Shown here: piece by piece, positions 34,201 to 41,786 of the stretch | How positions within the stretch are numbered: position 1 is the stretch's first letter | Layout of the letters: each line of letters starts with the position of its first letter | Source: Pseudomonadales bacterium | GTDB taxonomy: Bacteria > Pseudomonadota > Gammaproteobacteria > Pseudomonadales > IMCC2047 | Assembly (NCBI GenBank): GCA_024234615.1 | Contig: JACKNY010000003.1 | Location: forward strand, 62,001 to 126,000 | DNA: 64,000 nucleotides | Direction: 5' to 3' | The notes under the pieces: model-generated | The model's input: only the letters and a program-made list of their open reading frames with translations | Told to the model about the DNA's origin: nothing | The model's database searches: none | Position numbers and translations under genes: made by a program

Positions 34201-36529
34201 CTACCGCTTCACCGCCAGCGCTATTCGTTTCCCCACCAATGCTAGCACTGCCTGGATCGCTACCCCAGGTGCCAGTATAGGTAGAACTGGTGCCACCGGT
34301 ACTGAGCGCTACCGCAACTCCATCCACATAAATTTGTCGGGTTTTGGCCGCCGCATTATGCACAACCGCGACATAGTGCCAGGTATTGGCGCTAATGACG
34401 GCGCTCTGTGTATCTACTATTATCGGCGAGACATTCCTGGAAAAGAATCTCAAGCGGCCATCACCACCGTCGCCAAGGCTAAAGGCAAAACCTCCCGAGT
34501 TGTTTTCATCATCGGCATAAATACGTTGATCCTTGCCCAATTCACGAGCATTAATCCAACTCAGGATAGTAAAATCACCAGTCAAATTCGGCACTGATCC
34601 CGGCACTGCAATATAATCGTTTACTCCATCAAAATCGCCATAACGACAGGTGCCAGGACTTCCCAGCTTGGCTGGGCTCAAATCATCATTTACCAGCCCA
34701 TTGACGGCACTCGCGTCATGTCCATTGCCGCTAGCATCTAATAGTTCGGCGCCAGCGCCCGTCCATGCCGGTTCATCCATTTTCCACCAGGCGACAGGGT
34801 CGTTACAGCCTTTATCCTTGTCTGCCAAGACCTCTGCCTGAGAAATACTTCCCGTATACACCTTCAGTTCATCCAATCGACCACTAAAACGGTAGCCATT
34901 TGAACCCCACCAGCCACCAATACGCATATGCGAATTAACCACCGAGTTACTATTGTTCGGTGAGCTGTGTTGTTGACTTAAAGTTTGCGCGACACCATCA
35001 ATGTAGATCTCATTATTGGTCATATTATTATTGGTAAAGACCACCGCCACATGATGCCAGCTGTTGGCTAAACTAGCCGATGAAACCCCGTAAATATCAC
35101 CCGCACCGGAGTTAAAGCCAAACGCACCGTTATATAACCATAAATCATGATACTGCCAACCCATCGGCATTACGCTATTGGTGCCGTCCCAAAACATCCA
35201 AAATGAAACGCTGGTTGTATCTCCAGAGGCCGTTGAAACAGGCAGCCCAGTCATATCAAATGCGCCACCGTTGAATTCCCCCGCGTAGCAAGTATTGGGT
35301 TTACCACCGCTGGCTGGCGCATCAACCCGCGTTACCGCTCCGGTTTGGGTGCCATTCGCCGCACCCACGGCATCTAAAAGGGTACCGCTTAGGTGCCAGT
35401 CACCATCAAAATCGTACTCCGCCACCAATACCGCCGGAACCGGAGGCGGCGGCACACAGGTCGGGCAGGTTGCACTGACATAGGTGAGATCAGCATTGAC
35501 CTGAGCCTGGGTTACCTCGCCGCTGTACACTTTGACTTCATCAATATTGCCGGAGAAGCGGTAGCCATTGTCTCGCCACCATCCTCCGATCCGTAAATGA
35601 GGATCCACCACCGCTACCGAGTTATTGGGTGAACTCTGTCGTTGAGTCAGCGTCTGCGACACACCATCGATGTAGAGCTTATTGGCGGTGACATTATTGT
35701 TAGTAAAAACCGCCGTTACATGGTGCCAACCATCGGCCAAACCGGCTGAAGCGATACCGTAAACATCGCTATTGCCGGTATTAAAGCCGAAGGAACCGCT
35801 CACCAGCCAGAGATCGTGGCCACCCCAACCGATCGGCATCACACTGTTGGCGCCACTCCAATACATCCAGAAGGAAACACTGGTTTTAGCACCGGATGTC
35901 GTATTCACTGGCAACCCGTTAATATCGATCGCGCCACCCGCCATTAACGCAGATGAGCAGGTGTCCGGTTTGATACCGGATGTGGCCGTACTATCTCTAC
36001 TAACGGCACCACTAACCGCGCCATCGTAACTACCGACACTGTCGCCAGCGACGCCCGTGGTCGCCCAGTCGCAAACATCGAATTTGTAGTGAGCGAGCAA
36101 TGTTGCCGCTGGAGAAGCAACCGACCAGGCCGCCGTAAACCCAGCCCGGTTGCCACCAGGGTTGCTGGTGAACACTAAGTACATTGCCCCTGAATTTGCC
36201 ACCACATCCGAGGGTAACGAGCTACCATTGAGGGTCGCTAACAAGGGCGCAGAGGCATTGGCTCCATTATAAATTCTGAGTTGATCGGCATTTTGCGTAT
36301 CAAATTGGGAAAAACTAAGGGTGATAGTGCCACCGCCAGAGGGTTGAATTAGAAAACTACAGTTTTCACTATTGCCATAGTTACCCCCCGGCCCGCCGGA
36401 ATCATAAAGCGTTCCACTATTCGCTGTAGAGCTCGTATTCGCACACATAGTATCTGCACTGGCGTTGATACTCAGCGTTGACAACGCCAGCATTAACAAT
36501 CCTGTGAGTACTATTTGAAGACGCTTCAT
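31247..36529 (-). CDS. mshQ: MSHA biogenesis protein MshQ, CUB-LamG mosaic surface protein
   Basis: A very large (1760 residue) secreted protein at the end of the MSHA operon. After a signal peptide (1-25, SINASA end), residues about 29-136 form a CUB-like domain (MCANTSSTANSGTLYDSGG, with IQPSGGGTITLSFSQFDTQ). Four concanavalin/LamG-type domains follow (about 144-350, 367-575, 578-812 and 815-1060); each has the WHH/WHY-VAVV and IYIDGV features. The first two are near copies (SFWMYWSGANSVMPIGW and SFWMFWDGTNSVMPMGW). The C-terminal third (about 1065-1760) is a DUF6701-type region beginning HYAISYSATPGITCEAQ. The role is probably adhesive, possibly sugar binding, at the pilus or cell surface; this is inferred from the domains. 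Confidence 0.8.
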   Translation of the reverse strand: MKRLQIVLTGLLMLALSTLSINASADTMCANTSSTANSGTLYDSGGPGGNYGNSENCSFLIQPSGGGTITLSFSQFDTQNADQLRIYNGANASAPLLATLNGSSLPSDVVANSGAMYLVFTSNPGGNRAGFTAAWSVASPAATLLAHYKFDVCDWATTGVAGDSVGSYDGAVSGAVSRDSTATSGIKPDTCSSALMAGGAIDINGLPVNTTSGAKTSVSFWMYWSGANSVMPIGWGGHDLWLVSGSFGFNTGNSDVYGIASAGLADGWHHVTAVFTNNNVTANKLYIDGVSQTLTQRQSSPNNSVAVVDPHLRIGGWWRDNGYRFSGNIDEVKVYSGEVTQAQVNADLTYVSATCPTCVPPPPVPAVLVAEYDFDGDWHLSGTLLDAVGAANGTQTGAVTRVDAPASGGKPNTCYAGEFNGGAFDMTGLPVSTASGDTTSVSFWMFWDGTNSVMPMGWQYHDLWLYNGAFGFNSGAGDIYGVSSASLANSWHHVAVVFTNNNMTNNEIYIDGVAQTLSQQHSSPNNSNSVVNSHMRIGGWWGSNGYRFSGRLDELKVYTGSISQAEVLADKDKGCNDPVAWWKMDEPAWTGAGAELLDASGNGHDASAVNGLVNDDLSPAKLGSPGTCRYGDFDGVNDYIAVPGSVPNLTGDFTILSWINARELGKDQRIYADDENNSGGFAFSLGDGGDGRLRFFSRNVSPIIVDTQSAVISANTWHYVAVVHNAAAKTRQIYVDGVAVALSTGGTSSTYTGTWGSDPGSASIGGETNSAGGEAVANWRFNGFIDETRVYQGALSATEIGQLMNETHPCANSPVAEWRFDEGSWSGVANEVVDSSGSNYHGVAVNVSTVGGVLCKAADLSANSASDYLSMNSQAMNGLEDFTLVAWGKSSSINGFQAIVSGASGTSLAAANELVMLFDTANRFTPIISEELFNDTGDISLLSAPNDDAWHQFAWTREASIRESCFYMDGVLQGCVTHPDSNDSDPLSIVAGGLIIGQDQDTLGGDFDASQDWEGLLDEVMVFNQRLSATDIQAGRANILAGNNWDGTLRSCSAVDHYAISYSATPGITCEAQTVRITAHDTNHDPVAPSSSTQITLSTGPAANGWALKAGGGSFSSGPGAGQARYTFDGTETVVELYLTQTTVTTSPHIDIDVDDGTASDIDGSLEDPNIAFVDAAFRFYANGTAETIGTQISGKSSAVAPGEQVLQLRAVQTNTDTMACEGALSGSNIPVELAFECNNPTTCKTNNGVVISAAQTLAIEGNPNGSVVSYQPVNMNFDASGVTNFSFNYLDAGEIRLHARKEVTASAPDPAFILNGASNQFVVKPAGLCVEATEAASVCVSGNASCSKFKKAGENFDLNVRGVTWESAADTNFCSGVGGTNATTKNFQLASIGLAPSLVAPSGGANATLGVTTVTIDAASNGSKTLTNQTISEVGVFTISANPPQYLNENLGLFTSANIGRFIPDRFELSAGIVTEACASGGFTYLSQDFTTSYTLTAKNTGTATTVNYRGGFIKLDATLGALDYGAIDLVIPTLFPTRLTETGLATFNWHDDGTGDVSSTLNLARDTMVDGPYLAQIGVLPTDDDDVTVILASRDLDVDNDATNDHVKLGETVQRYGRMVVNNAYGPELLDLDVNLQSEYFDGAQFKLNTEDSCSSYIKTDATLSNYTGDLAGVAPVNVIEPSVLTAMINGRSPRLSPLLLEKPGAGNDGNVTVTLTVPNWLQFDFNGDLTPENPSGLATFGHYRGHDRIIYWREKFQ

Positions 36530-36540
36530 CTATTGTCCAT

Positions 36541-36996
36541 TTAGTTATTTTTTGCGCCGATCTCAAGCTTACGAATGGCCTGTACCTGGCCGCTTCCGCA
36601 GCTCCCCTGACTATTAATTGTATAATAGCTGGCATTACTGCCGGACTGTGAGACGCAGCTGACCACCGCACTACAGGAATACAGTCCCGCCTGGGAAAAA
36701 CTCAAATTACTGGATGCACCAATGGCAGTGCATTCTAAATTGGAATGAGTACTATCAGCGGGTCCCGAGGCGTTAAAAAATAATCGTGACATAGCCCAGG
36801 ATGCGCCGCTTTCCGCCGCATAAAAAGCACGATTGGATAATTCTTCATGAGTCGCTGACAGATTGCTGCGTGATGATAACTGCGCAATCCCCACCGCCAA
36901 TAATGCCATTATCACCAGAATGAATACGGCAATCGGCAGACTGAAACCAGCCTGACGAAACATGGGTGGCCGCTGTGCAGCTTGGCTAGGGCACAT
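36541..36996 (-). CDS. mshP: MSHA biogenesis protein MshP
   Basis: A 151-residue pseudopilin-like protein. The hydrophobic N-terminal segment QAGFSLPIAVFILVIMALLAVGIAQL (split: residues about 16-41) is PilX-like, lacking the usual Glu5; it has Pro at position 4 after the Phe. The AAESGASWAM segment is typical of MshP/PilX. The C-terminal part has several cysteines. It overlaps mshO by 11 bases and precedes mshQ by 11 bases, fitting the msh order. Confidence 0.85.
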   Translation of the reverse strand: MCPSQAAQRPPMFRQAGFSLPIAVFILVIMALLAVGIAQLSSRSNLSATHEELSNRAFYAAESGASWAMSRLFFNASGPADSTHSNLECTAIGASSNLSFSQAGLYSCSAVVSCVSQSGSNASYYTINSQGSCGSGQVQAIRKLEIGAKNN

Positions 36997-37774
36997 TTCG
37001 TATCTGCACTGTATGACTGATTTTAACGGGATCGCCGCTTCTCAGCAGATTCAGCGACACATTCACCAGTGCATTTCGCACCTGCGTACCGGGCACATAC
37101 TCAAACACCTGTGGATCGGTTATATCGATATTTTCAGCAATCAAAGTGTCCGTCCCGCCGGGGTTACTTTCGACAAAGGTGTTGTCGATGTTATAACCGG
37201 CATAAAAAGTCAGCGCATTGCTCGATGCACAAAAACGTTCCGGTTTACCGACGAGATAAACCCGTTGCGTGGGTGAAGTGCGGGTAAAACTATGCTCGCT
37301 TTGCAAGGGAATATCGGTGCGCGCGCCGGTTCCCGTAATCGTCGTTTGTGCGATGACTTCGCTGGCGCTATAGCTGTCTTTATAGAGTTCGCTCGGCGCG
37401 AGCGCGGCAATCACCGCATAATTTTGTGCTGCACTAGAGAGCGTAAAAGAAGCCGTGATTAAAGTGCTGACCGATGCAGGTAATACACCTTCATATGAAC
37501 TTGCCCCCAACACAGGAAAATATTCAATGCAGCTGCCTGAAGTACTCACGCGCACGCTATTGGGTAACGCGTTACGTAAACGCCGGGTCATTTTCTCCAC
37601 CGCGATGCGCCCAGCGGCTATTAATTTTGCGCGATCGGCGGACTGGGTGTATTGCTCCATGCTCTGCACGATGTAGCGCGTGGTGCCCAAGGCGAGAATC
37701 CCCAGAATGACGATGACCATAATTAATTCAATCAGGGTGAAGCCGACCTGTGTGTGTATTTTATTGGATGTCAC
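36986..37774 (-). CDS. mshO: MSHA minor prepilin MshO
   Basis: A 262-residue minor prepilin. The leader ends HTQVG and the mature N-terminus is FTLIELIMVIVILGIL, with the conserved Glu5. The rest has GRIAVEKMTRRLRNALPNS, typical of the MshO/PilW group. Minor pilins of this kind start pilus assembly. Part of the uninterrupted minus-strand msh locus, between mshD and mshP. Confidence 0.9.
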   Translation of the reverse strand: MTSNKIHTQVGFTLIELIMVIVILGILALGTTRYIVQSMEQYTQSADRAKLIAAGRIAVEKMTRRLRNALPNSVRVSTSGSCIEYFPVLGASSYEGVLPASVSTLITASFTLSSAAQNYAVIAALAPSELYKDSYSASEVIAQTTITGTGARTDIPLQSEHSFTRTSPTQRVYLVGKPERFCASSNALTFYAGYNIDNTFVESNPGGTDTLIAENIDITDPQVFEYVPGTQVRNALVNVSLNLLRSGDPVKISHTVQIRNVP

Positions 37775-37782
37775 CCTGCCAC

Positions 37783-38367
37783 CTAAAAGTTCGCTCGATA
37801 GGCACTTAAATCCACCGGCGCGCCCACCGGTGGTGTCACGGTCACTTGAATCAGCTTAGCCTGATTACTAAGCAGCCCGATATCTGCTCCGGCATATTGC
37901 ACCGTCACAGTTAACCCAAACCCAACGTAGGGGGCAACCAAGGTTGGCGTGTAGCCCGCATAATCATCCACATCATCATATCCATCTACACTACCTTCTT
38001 CCGGCCCCAGATTGCCAGCTAGGGTACAGGGCAACATCCCCAGCTCACCGGAGTCGCAAGGTGGGAAGCCTCCATTCGGACTGCTCTCATCGTAGCGTTT
38101 GCCTAGTATTTCATCCAGGGTCGACTGCGCCAGCTCCAGCGCACGCACCTGATAAAGGGGGTTGACGCTGGAGAGGTTATGTTGATTCAACGCCGCAAAC
38201 AGTCCGGTAGTGGCAATACCAATAATGACGATAAATATAATCAACTCGATCAGCGTAAAGCCCCGCGCGGATACGGATTTGCACAGATGCAGACCTTGCG
38301 CTCTTTGGGTATTCAATCGTTTCAAAGCTGGAGGAGTACGATAAAAATTACAGACAAGTAATAGCAC
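37783..38367 (-). CDS. mshD: MSHA minor prepilin MshD
   Basis: A 194-residue prepilin. The prepilin peptidase site is SARG followed by FTLIELIIFIVIIGI. The long frame gives an unusual 36-residue leader and overlaps mshC by 20 bases; an internal non-ATG start closer to the cleavage site is possible. ALELAQSTLDEILGKRYDE is the usual helix of MshD. The Cys pair (GGFPPCDSGELGMLPC) is likely a disulfide loop. Confidence 0.88.
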   Translation of the reverse strand: MLLLVCNFYRTPPALKRLNTQRAQGLHLCKSVSARGFTLIELIIFIVIIGIATTGLFAALNQHNLSSVNPLYQVRALELAQSTLDEILGKRYDESSPNGGFPPCDSGELGMLPCTLAGNLGPEEGSVDGYDDVDDYAGYTPTLVAPYVGFGLTVTVQYAGADIGLLSNQAKLIQVTVTPPVGAPVDLSAYRANF

Positions 38368-38794
38368 GCGCGAACCCTGAATTATTTACCATTACGCACA
38401 AGGAATCACCACCAATGCTACTGATAGTAAAGGTAGTTTCCGTAGTTTGTCCGAGCGAATTGCTGTAATCCAGCGGCAGCGCCGTCGACGCTGTAATACT
38501 GCTGACTTCATCCTGAAAATGGAGAGGGTAGGAAACACCTGCAACCTGATAATCACTACCATCGACGGTCAGGCTGTAACGTTTATTATCCGCATCGATA
38601 GTAAAGGCGATAGTACGACCTGTCATGGCCAGTTGTTGTGCCAAGTTAAGAGTGGATATCAGGTTTTCCTGTTCGATTCTTACTGCGAAGGTATCTTCAT
38701 TCGCAAATCGTGAAGCCACCGTCACTGCAAGTACACCGACAATTACGATGGTGACTATTAATTCTAAGAGAGTGAAACCAGAATGTTTATACAT
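38348..38794 (-). CDS. mshC: MSHA minor prepilin MshC
   Basis: A 148-residue minor prepilin with a very short leader: MYKHSG followed by FTLLELIVTIVIVGVL. Two cysteines lie near the C-terminus (GGDSLCVMVNNSGFARAITCL) and probably form the D-region disulfide. It follows mshA after a 58-base gap that contains a hairpin. Confidence 0.88.
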   Translation of the reverse strand: MYKHSGFTLLELIVTIVIVGVLAVTVASRFANEDTFAVRIEQENLISTLNLAQQLAMTGRTIAFTIDADNKRYSLTVDGSDYQVAGVSYPLHFQDEVSSITASTALPLDYSNSLGQTTETTFTISSIGGDSLCVMVNNSGFARAITCL

Positions 38795-38805
38795 TTAGAG
38801 CTAAA

Positions 38806-38834
38806 GAGCGCCCTCAAACAAAAAGAAAGCGCTC
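38806..38834 (-). other. Hairpin between mshA and mshC
   Basis: GAGCGC (38806-38811) and GCGCTC (38829-38834) form a perfect 6-bp stem with a 17-base loop in the gap after the mshA stop. No T-run follows on the minus strand, so it is more likely an mRNA-stabilising or partial-attenuation structure than a full terminator. It could leave more mshA than mshC message. Confidence 0.5.
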
Positions 38835-38852
38835 AATTAACGGGAAACCTTT

Positions 38853-39290
38853 TTAATCTGCACCAGTGATTGTGAAATTAACTGGAGTTACACCGGAACC
38901 AGTAATTGTCAAAGTACAGGTTCTATTTGCACCATATGCTAAAGCTGTAGTATCTCCTGCTACTGCATAAGCTGGACTGGTAGGCATATCTTCCTGTAAT
39001 AGGTTGTTTGCTACTGTTAAGGTACAGCCACCAGTTGTTTGAACTACTTGAGCAGTTCTTCCAGTTGCAGCATCAACAGCCGTGGTCGTATCAACTCTTC
39101 TAGCTAAATAAGTCGCATAGTTAATATTATTACCGCCGTTAATTGCTCCGGCAAACCCTTCCACCGCAGCTTGGTTTGCATCCCCAGTCAAATCCACAAA
39201 CCTCGGCAGCGCCGTTGCCGCCAAAATACCCAAAATAACGATGACCACGACCAGCTCGATCAGAGTAAAACCTGATTGTTGATTCTGCAT
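38853..39290 (-). CDS. mshA: Major MSHA pilin MshA
   Basis: The likely major pilin, 146 residues. The leader MQNQQSG is cleaved before FTLIELVVVIVILGILAATA. ATG 39290 is preferred over ATG 39314 because GAGGT lies 6 bases upstream and the leader has the normal length of seven residues. Two cysteines (GGCTLTV and NRTCTLTI) can make the pilin disulfide loop. Codons favour T- and A-ending forms (GCT, GGT, ACT, GTA), unlike the neighbouring genes, as expected of a very highly expressed gene. A candidate promoter lies upstream (39339-39366). Confidence 0.85.
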   Translation of the reverse strand: MQNQQSGFTLIELVVVIVILGILAATALPRFVDLTGDANQAAVEGFAGAINGGNNINYATYLARRVDTTTAVDAATGRTAQVVQTTGGCTLTVANNLLQEDMPTSPAYAVAGDTTALAYGANRTCTLTITGSGVTPVNFTITGAD

Positions 39291-39338
39291 TTTTACCTCT
39301 GCCTTTAAGTTCATGAGTTTCTTCCAAATTCTTCTAAA

Positions 39339-39366
39339 GTTATAGTTTAAATTCAGTTAGTTACAA
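39339..39366 (-). promoter_or_regulatory. Candidate internal promoter of mshA
   Basis: On the minus strand, TTGTAA (39361-39366) and TATAAC (39339-39344) are separated by 16 bp, giving 4/6 and 5/6 matches. The start would be near 39332, about 40 bases before the mshA ATG. Separate transcription of the major pilin gene would fit its codon use. Confidence 0.5.
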
Positions 39367-39382
39367 ATAATTTTTTCGTTCT

Positions 39383-39934
39383 TTATAGATCAGGTACTGT
39401 GGTGATGACCTGACCGGTACCCACGTTATATTCAATACGGTGTGAGGGTGGGTTTGCCGCCGGCACACTGGCCAGCTCATAGCGGCAAACGTCTGGGTTA
39501 GCGTTTACCACGGTAACGTGATATCGCGCTTTGCCTCTATCGGCAGCGGCAACGGAGGTAGAAGGCGGACTTTGTAATAGGCTGTTCCAAACTTGCTGGC
39601 ATTCCTGCTCATTCTGGTCGTTCAAACCTGCGCCAACAGTGTCGGTATTTGCCGGCCAGCCATTTTCGTTCATGTTGATATTGCTGCCCTCCAGGTTGAT
39701 CTGAATATTAGGTGTGCCTGGACTGTGTTTATCCGCTATCCAACGTGCATGAGCAATAGCAACGGCGGTAGCAAAGCCGCCACCCACACCCTCTACTGCG
39801 GCCGCTTCTGCTTCGTCGGTGACATCAAGAAAACGGGACAAAGCGGTGGCCGCCAGTAACCCCAGAATGACAATGACGATGACAAGCTCGACCAGGGTGA
39901 AGCCCTGCAGCCTACTCCCTCTTTGGTTATGCAT
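39383..39934 (-). CDS. mshB: MSHA prepilin MshB
   Basis: A prepilin of about 183 residues located where mshB is found in Vibrio and Shewanella. The ATG at 39934 has GGGAG 5 bases upstream and gives a leader MHNQRGSRLQG before FTLVELVIVIVILGLL. The alternative ATG at 39946 is less likely. The mature part contains AHARWIADKHSPGTPNIQ and a Cys pair (QECQQVW and DVCRYEL). It may be a minor pilin or a second major pilin; order and size support MshB. Confidence 0.82.
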   Translation of the reverse strand: MHNQRGSRLQGFTLVELVIVIVILGLLAATALSRFLDVTDEAEAAAVEGVGGGFATAVAIAHARWIADKHSPGTPNIQINLEGSNINMNENGWPANTDTVGAGLNDQNEQECQQVWNSLLQSPPSTSVAAADRGKARYHVTVVNANPDVCRYELASVPAANPPSHRIEYNVGTGQVITTVPDL

Positions 39935-40018
39935 ATTTACTCCCATAATTTTTCTGATAATATGCGGTTAAATATCAAAATGATATTATCCTCGCACCGA
40001 CAAACCCCTCCTGATTTT

Positions 40019-40543
40019 CTAATTCACCCACTCATAGGGATTCAGCGACACCAGCCTAAGCCCCTGCGCTTCATCCACTTTGGCATCGAACTGTCGATTA
40101 CCATTGTTATCGGCATAAATGAACTTTAGTTGATATTCTGCCTGCGTTTTAGCGCCATTTTGTACCTTAAAATAACCTTTATGCTTAACGCCATAAATCA
40201 ACTTTTTACGATTGGAATCAAAATACCAATTGCCACTTGCTGGTTTGTTCTCCAGGTTGGTGTATTGACCTGCATAGTTCTCAGGTTTTATGGTCAGCAG
40301 TTTAATTGGGTTCTCACCATCCCAGCGCGACAATCCCGCCATATCGTTGACCACCAGATGCTCCGCGGTCAGGTTAGTCAGCGCCTTTTCCAGGTTTTGC
40401 ACAACTTCCGCAATCGCCATCTGTTCCGCATCGACCGCAAAACGTACTAACATTTTTAACGCCATAGCGATAAAAACAAACACTAGTGTAATTGCCAGTA
40501 TCAGCTCTAAATAAGAGTTTTTCTTTTCCTTCACTTTCGTCAT
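40019..40543 (-). CDS. mshF: MSHA biogenesis protein MshF
   Basis: A 174-residue inner-membrane protein with one N-terminal membrane segment (LELILAITLVFVFIAMAL, about 12-29) and a periplasmic domain. It has no prepilin cleavage motif. It sits at the position of mshF, overlapping mshG by one base (TAATG). In other systems MshF is a small assembly factor of unknown exact role; the identity here is mostly by gene order. Confidence 0.75.
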   Translation of the reverse strand: MTKVKEKKNSYLELILAITLVFVFIAMALKMLVRFAVDAEQMAIAEVVQNLEKALTNLTAEHLVVNDMAGLSRWDGENPIKLLTIKPENYAGQYTNLENKPASGNWYFDSNRKKLIYGVKHKGYFKVQNGAKTQAEYQLKFIYADNNGNRQFDAKVDEAQGLRLVSLNPYEWVN

Positions 40544-41766
40544 TAACGCCCTTTAACCGCGCTCGATAAATCCCACATTGGCAGAAATACGCCCAAGGCC
40601 AATATCAAAACCATACCAGCGACTATTAACAGCAGTATCGGTTCAATTTTATCGCCTAGGCTTTTTAGGTCGTAATCGACCTCCTGTTCATAAAAATCGG
40701 CCACTTCGTCTAAAAGGTCATCCATGGTACCAGTTTCTTCACCGACCGAGATCATCTGCAATACTAATTCAGAAAACATACCGCTATTTTGCGCCACGCG
40801 GGAAAAGTTTTCACCCCGTTCGATGCGTGTGCGCATGGCATTAATTTTACTTTCTATGTAGCGGTTGCCAACCGCACTGCCCACTACATTCAATGCCTGA
40901 ATGATAGGCACACCTGCCCGCGCCACCATGGCATAGGTGCGGGCAAATCGACCCAGATTAATACGTTCAAATATTCCGCCCACCAGGGGTATCCGCAACT
41001 TCATGCGATCCCAATTCAAACCGCCAATATCAGTGGCTATATAGTAGCGACAGGCCAGGATAGAACCAATGATCGCCAGCAGTAGCCAATACCAGTTATT
41101 GACCGTGAAATTGGAGCAGCTAATCAAAAACTGTGTTTGCCAGGGCAGTTCCGCGTTAAAGCTACTAAAGAGTTTGGCAAAGGCAGGCACCACCAGTACG
41201 TTAATAACACCGATGGCAATGACAATGGCAACGATGACAAAGAGCGGATATCGAGTTGCTTCACCGATGCGCTTCTTGGTATCTCGTTCCAGCTCAAGAT
41301 AGCCCGCTACTTGCTTAAAGGCGAGATCTAAACGCCCGGTATTTTCGCCAACATGGATCACACTGACATATAAAGGTGAAAAAATTTCCGGATGCCGATT
41401 CAATGAAGAAGCCAGATCCACCCCCGACTCCAGCGTATCCGCGACATCGTAAAGTGTTTCTTTAAGGGTTTCATTTTTAATCGACCCCGCCAAACCGCGC
41501 AGCGCCCTGATAATAGGTACGCCAGCTTTGTTCAGGCTATGCATCTGGCGGCTGAAGATAATCAGCTCTTCCACACTGATGCGCTTGCGAAACAGCTTGG
41601 CAAAATCAAAGGAATTACCTGCCGCTGCAGCAACTTCCTGGATGCTTAGCGGAATCAAGCCACGGCTATTTAACTGCGTCGCTACCGCCTCAGCATTAAC
41701 TGCGTCCAACTGTCCGGTGATCAACGCCCCCTGCGCATCACGCCCTTTGTATTGATATTTAGCCAT
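40543..41766 (-). CDS. mshG: MSHA inner-membrane platform protein MshG
   Basis: A 407-residue PilC/GspF-family platform protein. It has the family's two repeated cytosolic helical domains, FSRQMHSLNKAGVPIIRALRGL-like at about 70-92 and FARTYAMVARAGVPIIQAL at about 273-291, and membrane helices near 170-190, 215-235 and 375-400. The end, LILALGVFLPMWDLSSAV, is the C-terminal family signature. It anchors the MshE motor to the pilus base. 20 bases after mshE. Confidence 0.95.
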   Translation of the reverse strand: MAKYQYKGRDAQGALITGQLDAVNAEAVATQLNSRGLIPLSIQEVAAAAGNSFDFAKLFRKRISVEELIIFSRQMHSLNKAGVPIIRALRGLAGSIKNETLKETLYDVADTLESGVDLASSLNRHPEIFSPLYVSVIHVGENTGRLDLAFKQVAGYLELERDTKKRIGEATRYPLFVIVAIVIAIGVINVLVVPAFAKLFSSFNAELPWQTQFLISCSNFTVNNWYWLLLAIIGSILACRYYIATDIGGLNWDRMKLRIPLVGGIFERINLGRFARTYAMVARAGVPIIQALNVVGSAVGNRYIESKINAMRTRIERGENFSRVAQNSGMFSELVLQMISVGEETGTMDDLLDEVADFYEQEVDYDLKSLGDKIEPILLLIVAGMVLILALGVFLPMWDLSSAVKGR

Positions 41767-41786
41767 AGTTTAGCGATTCACTTTAC

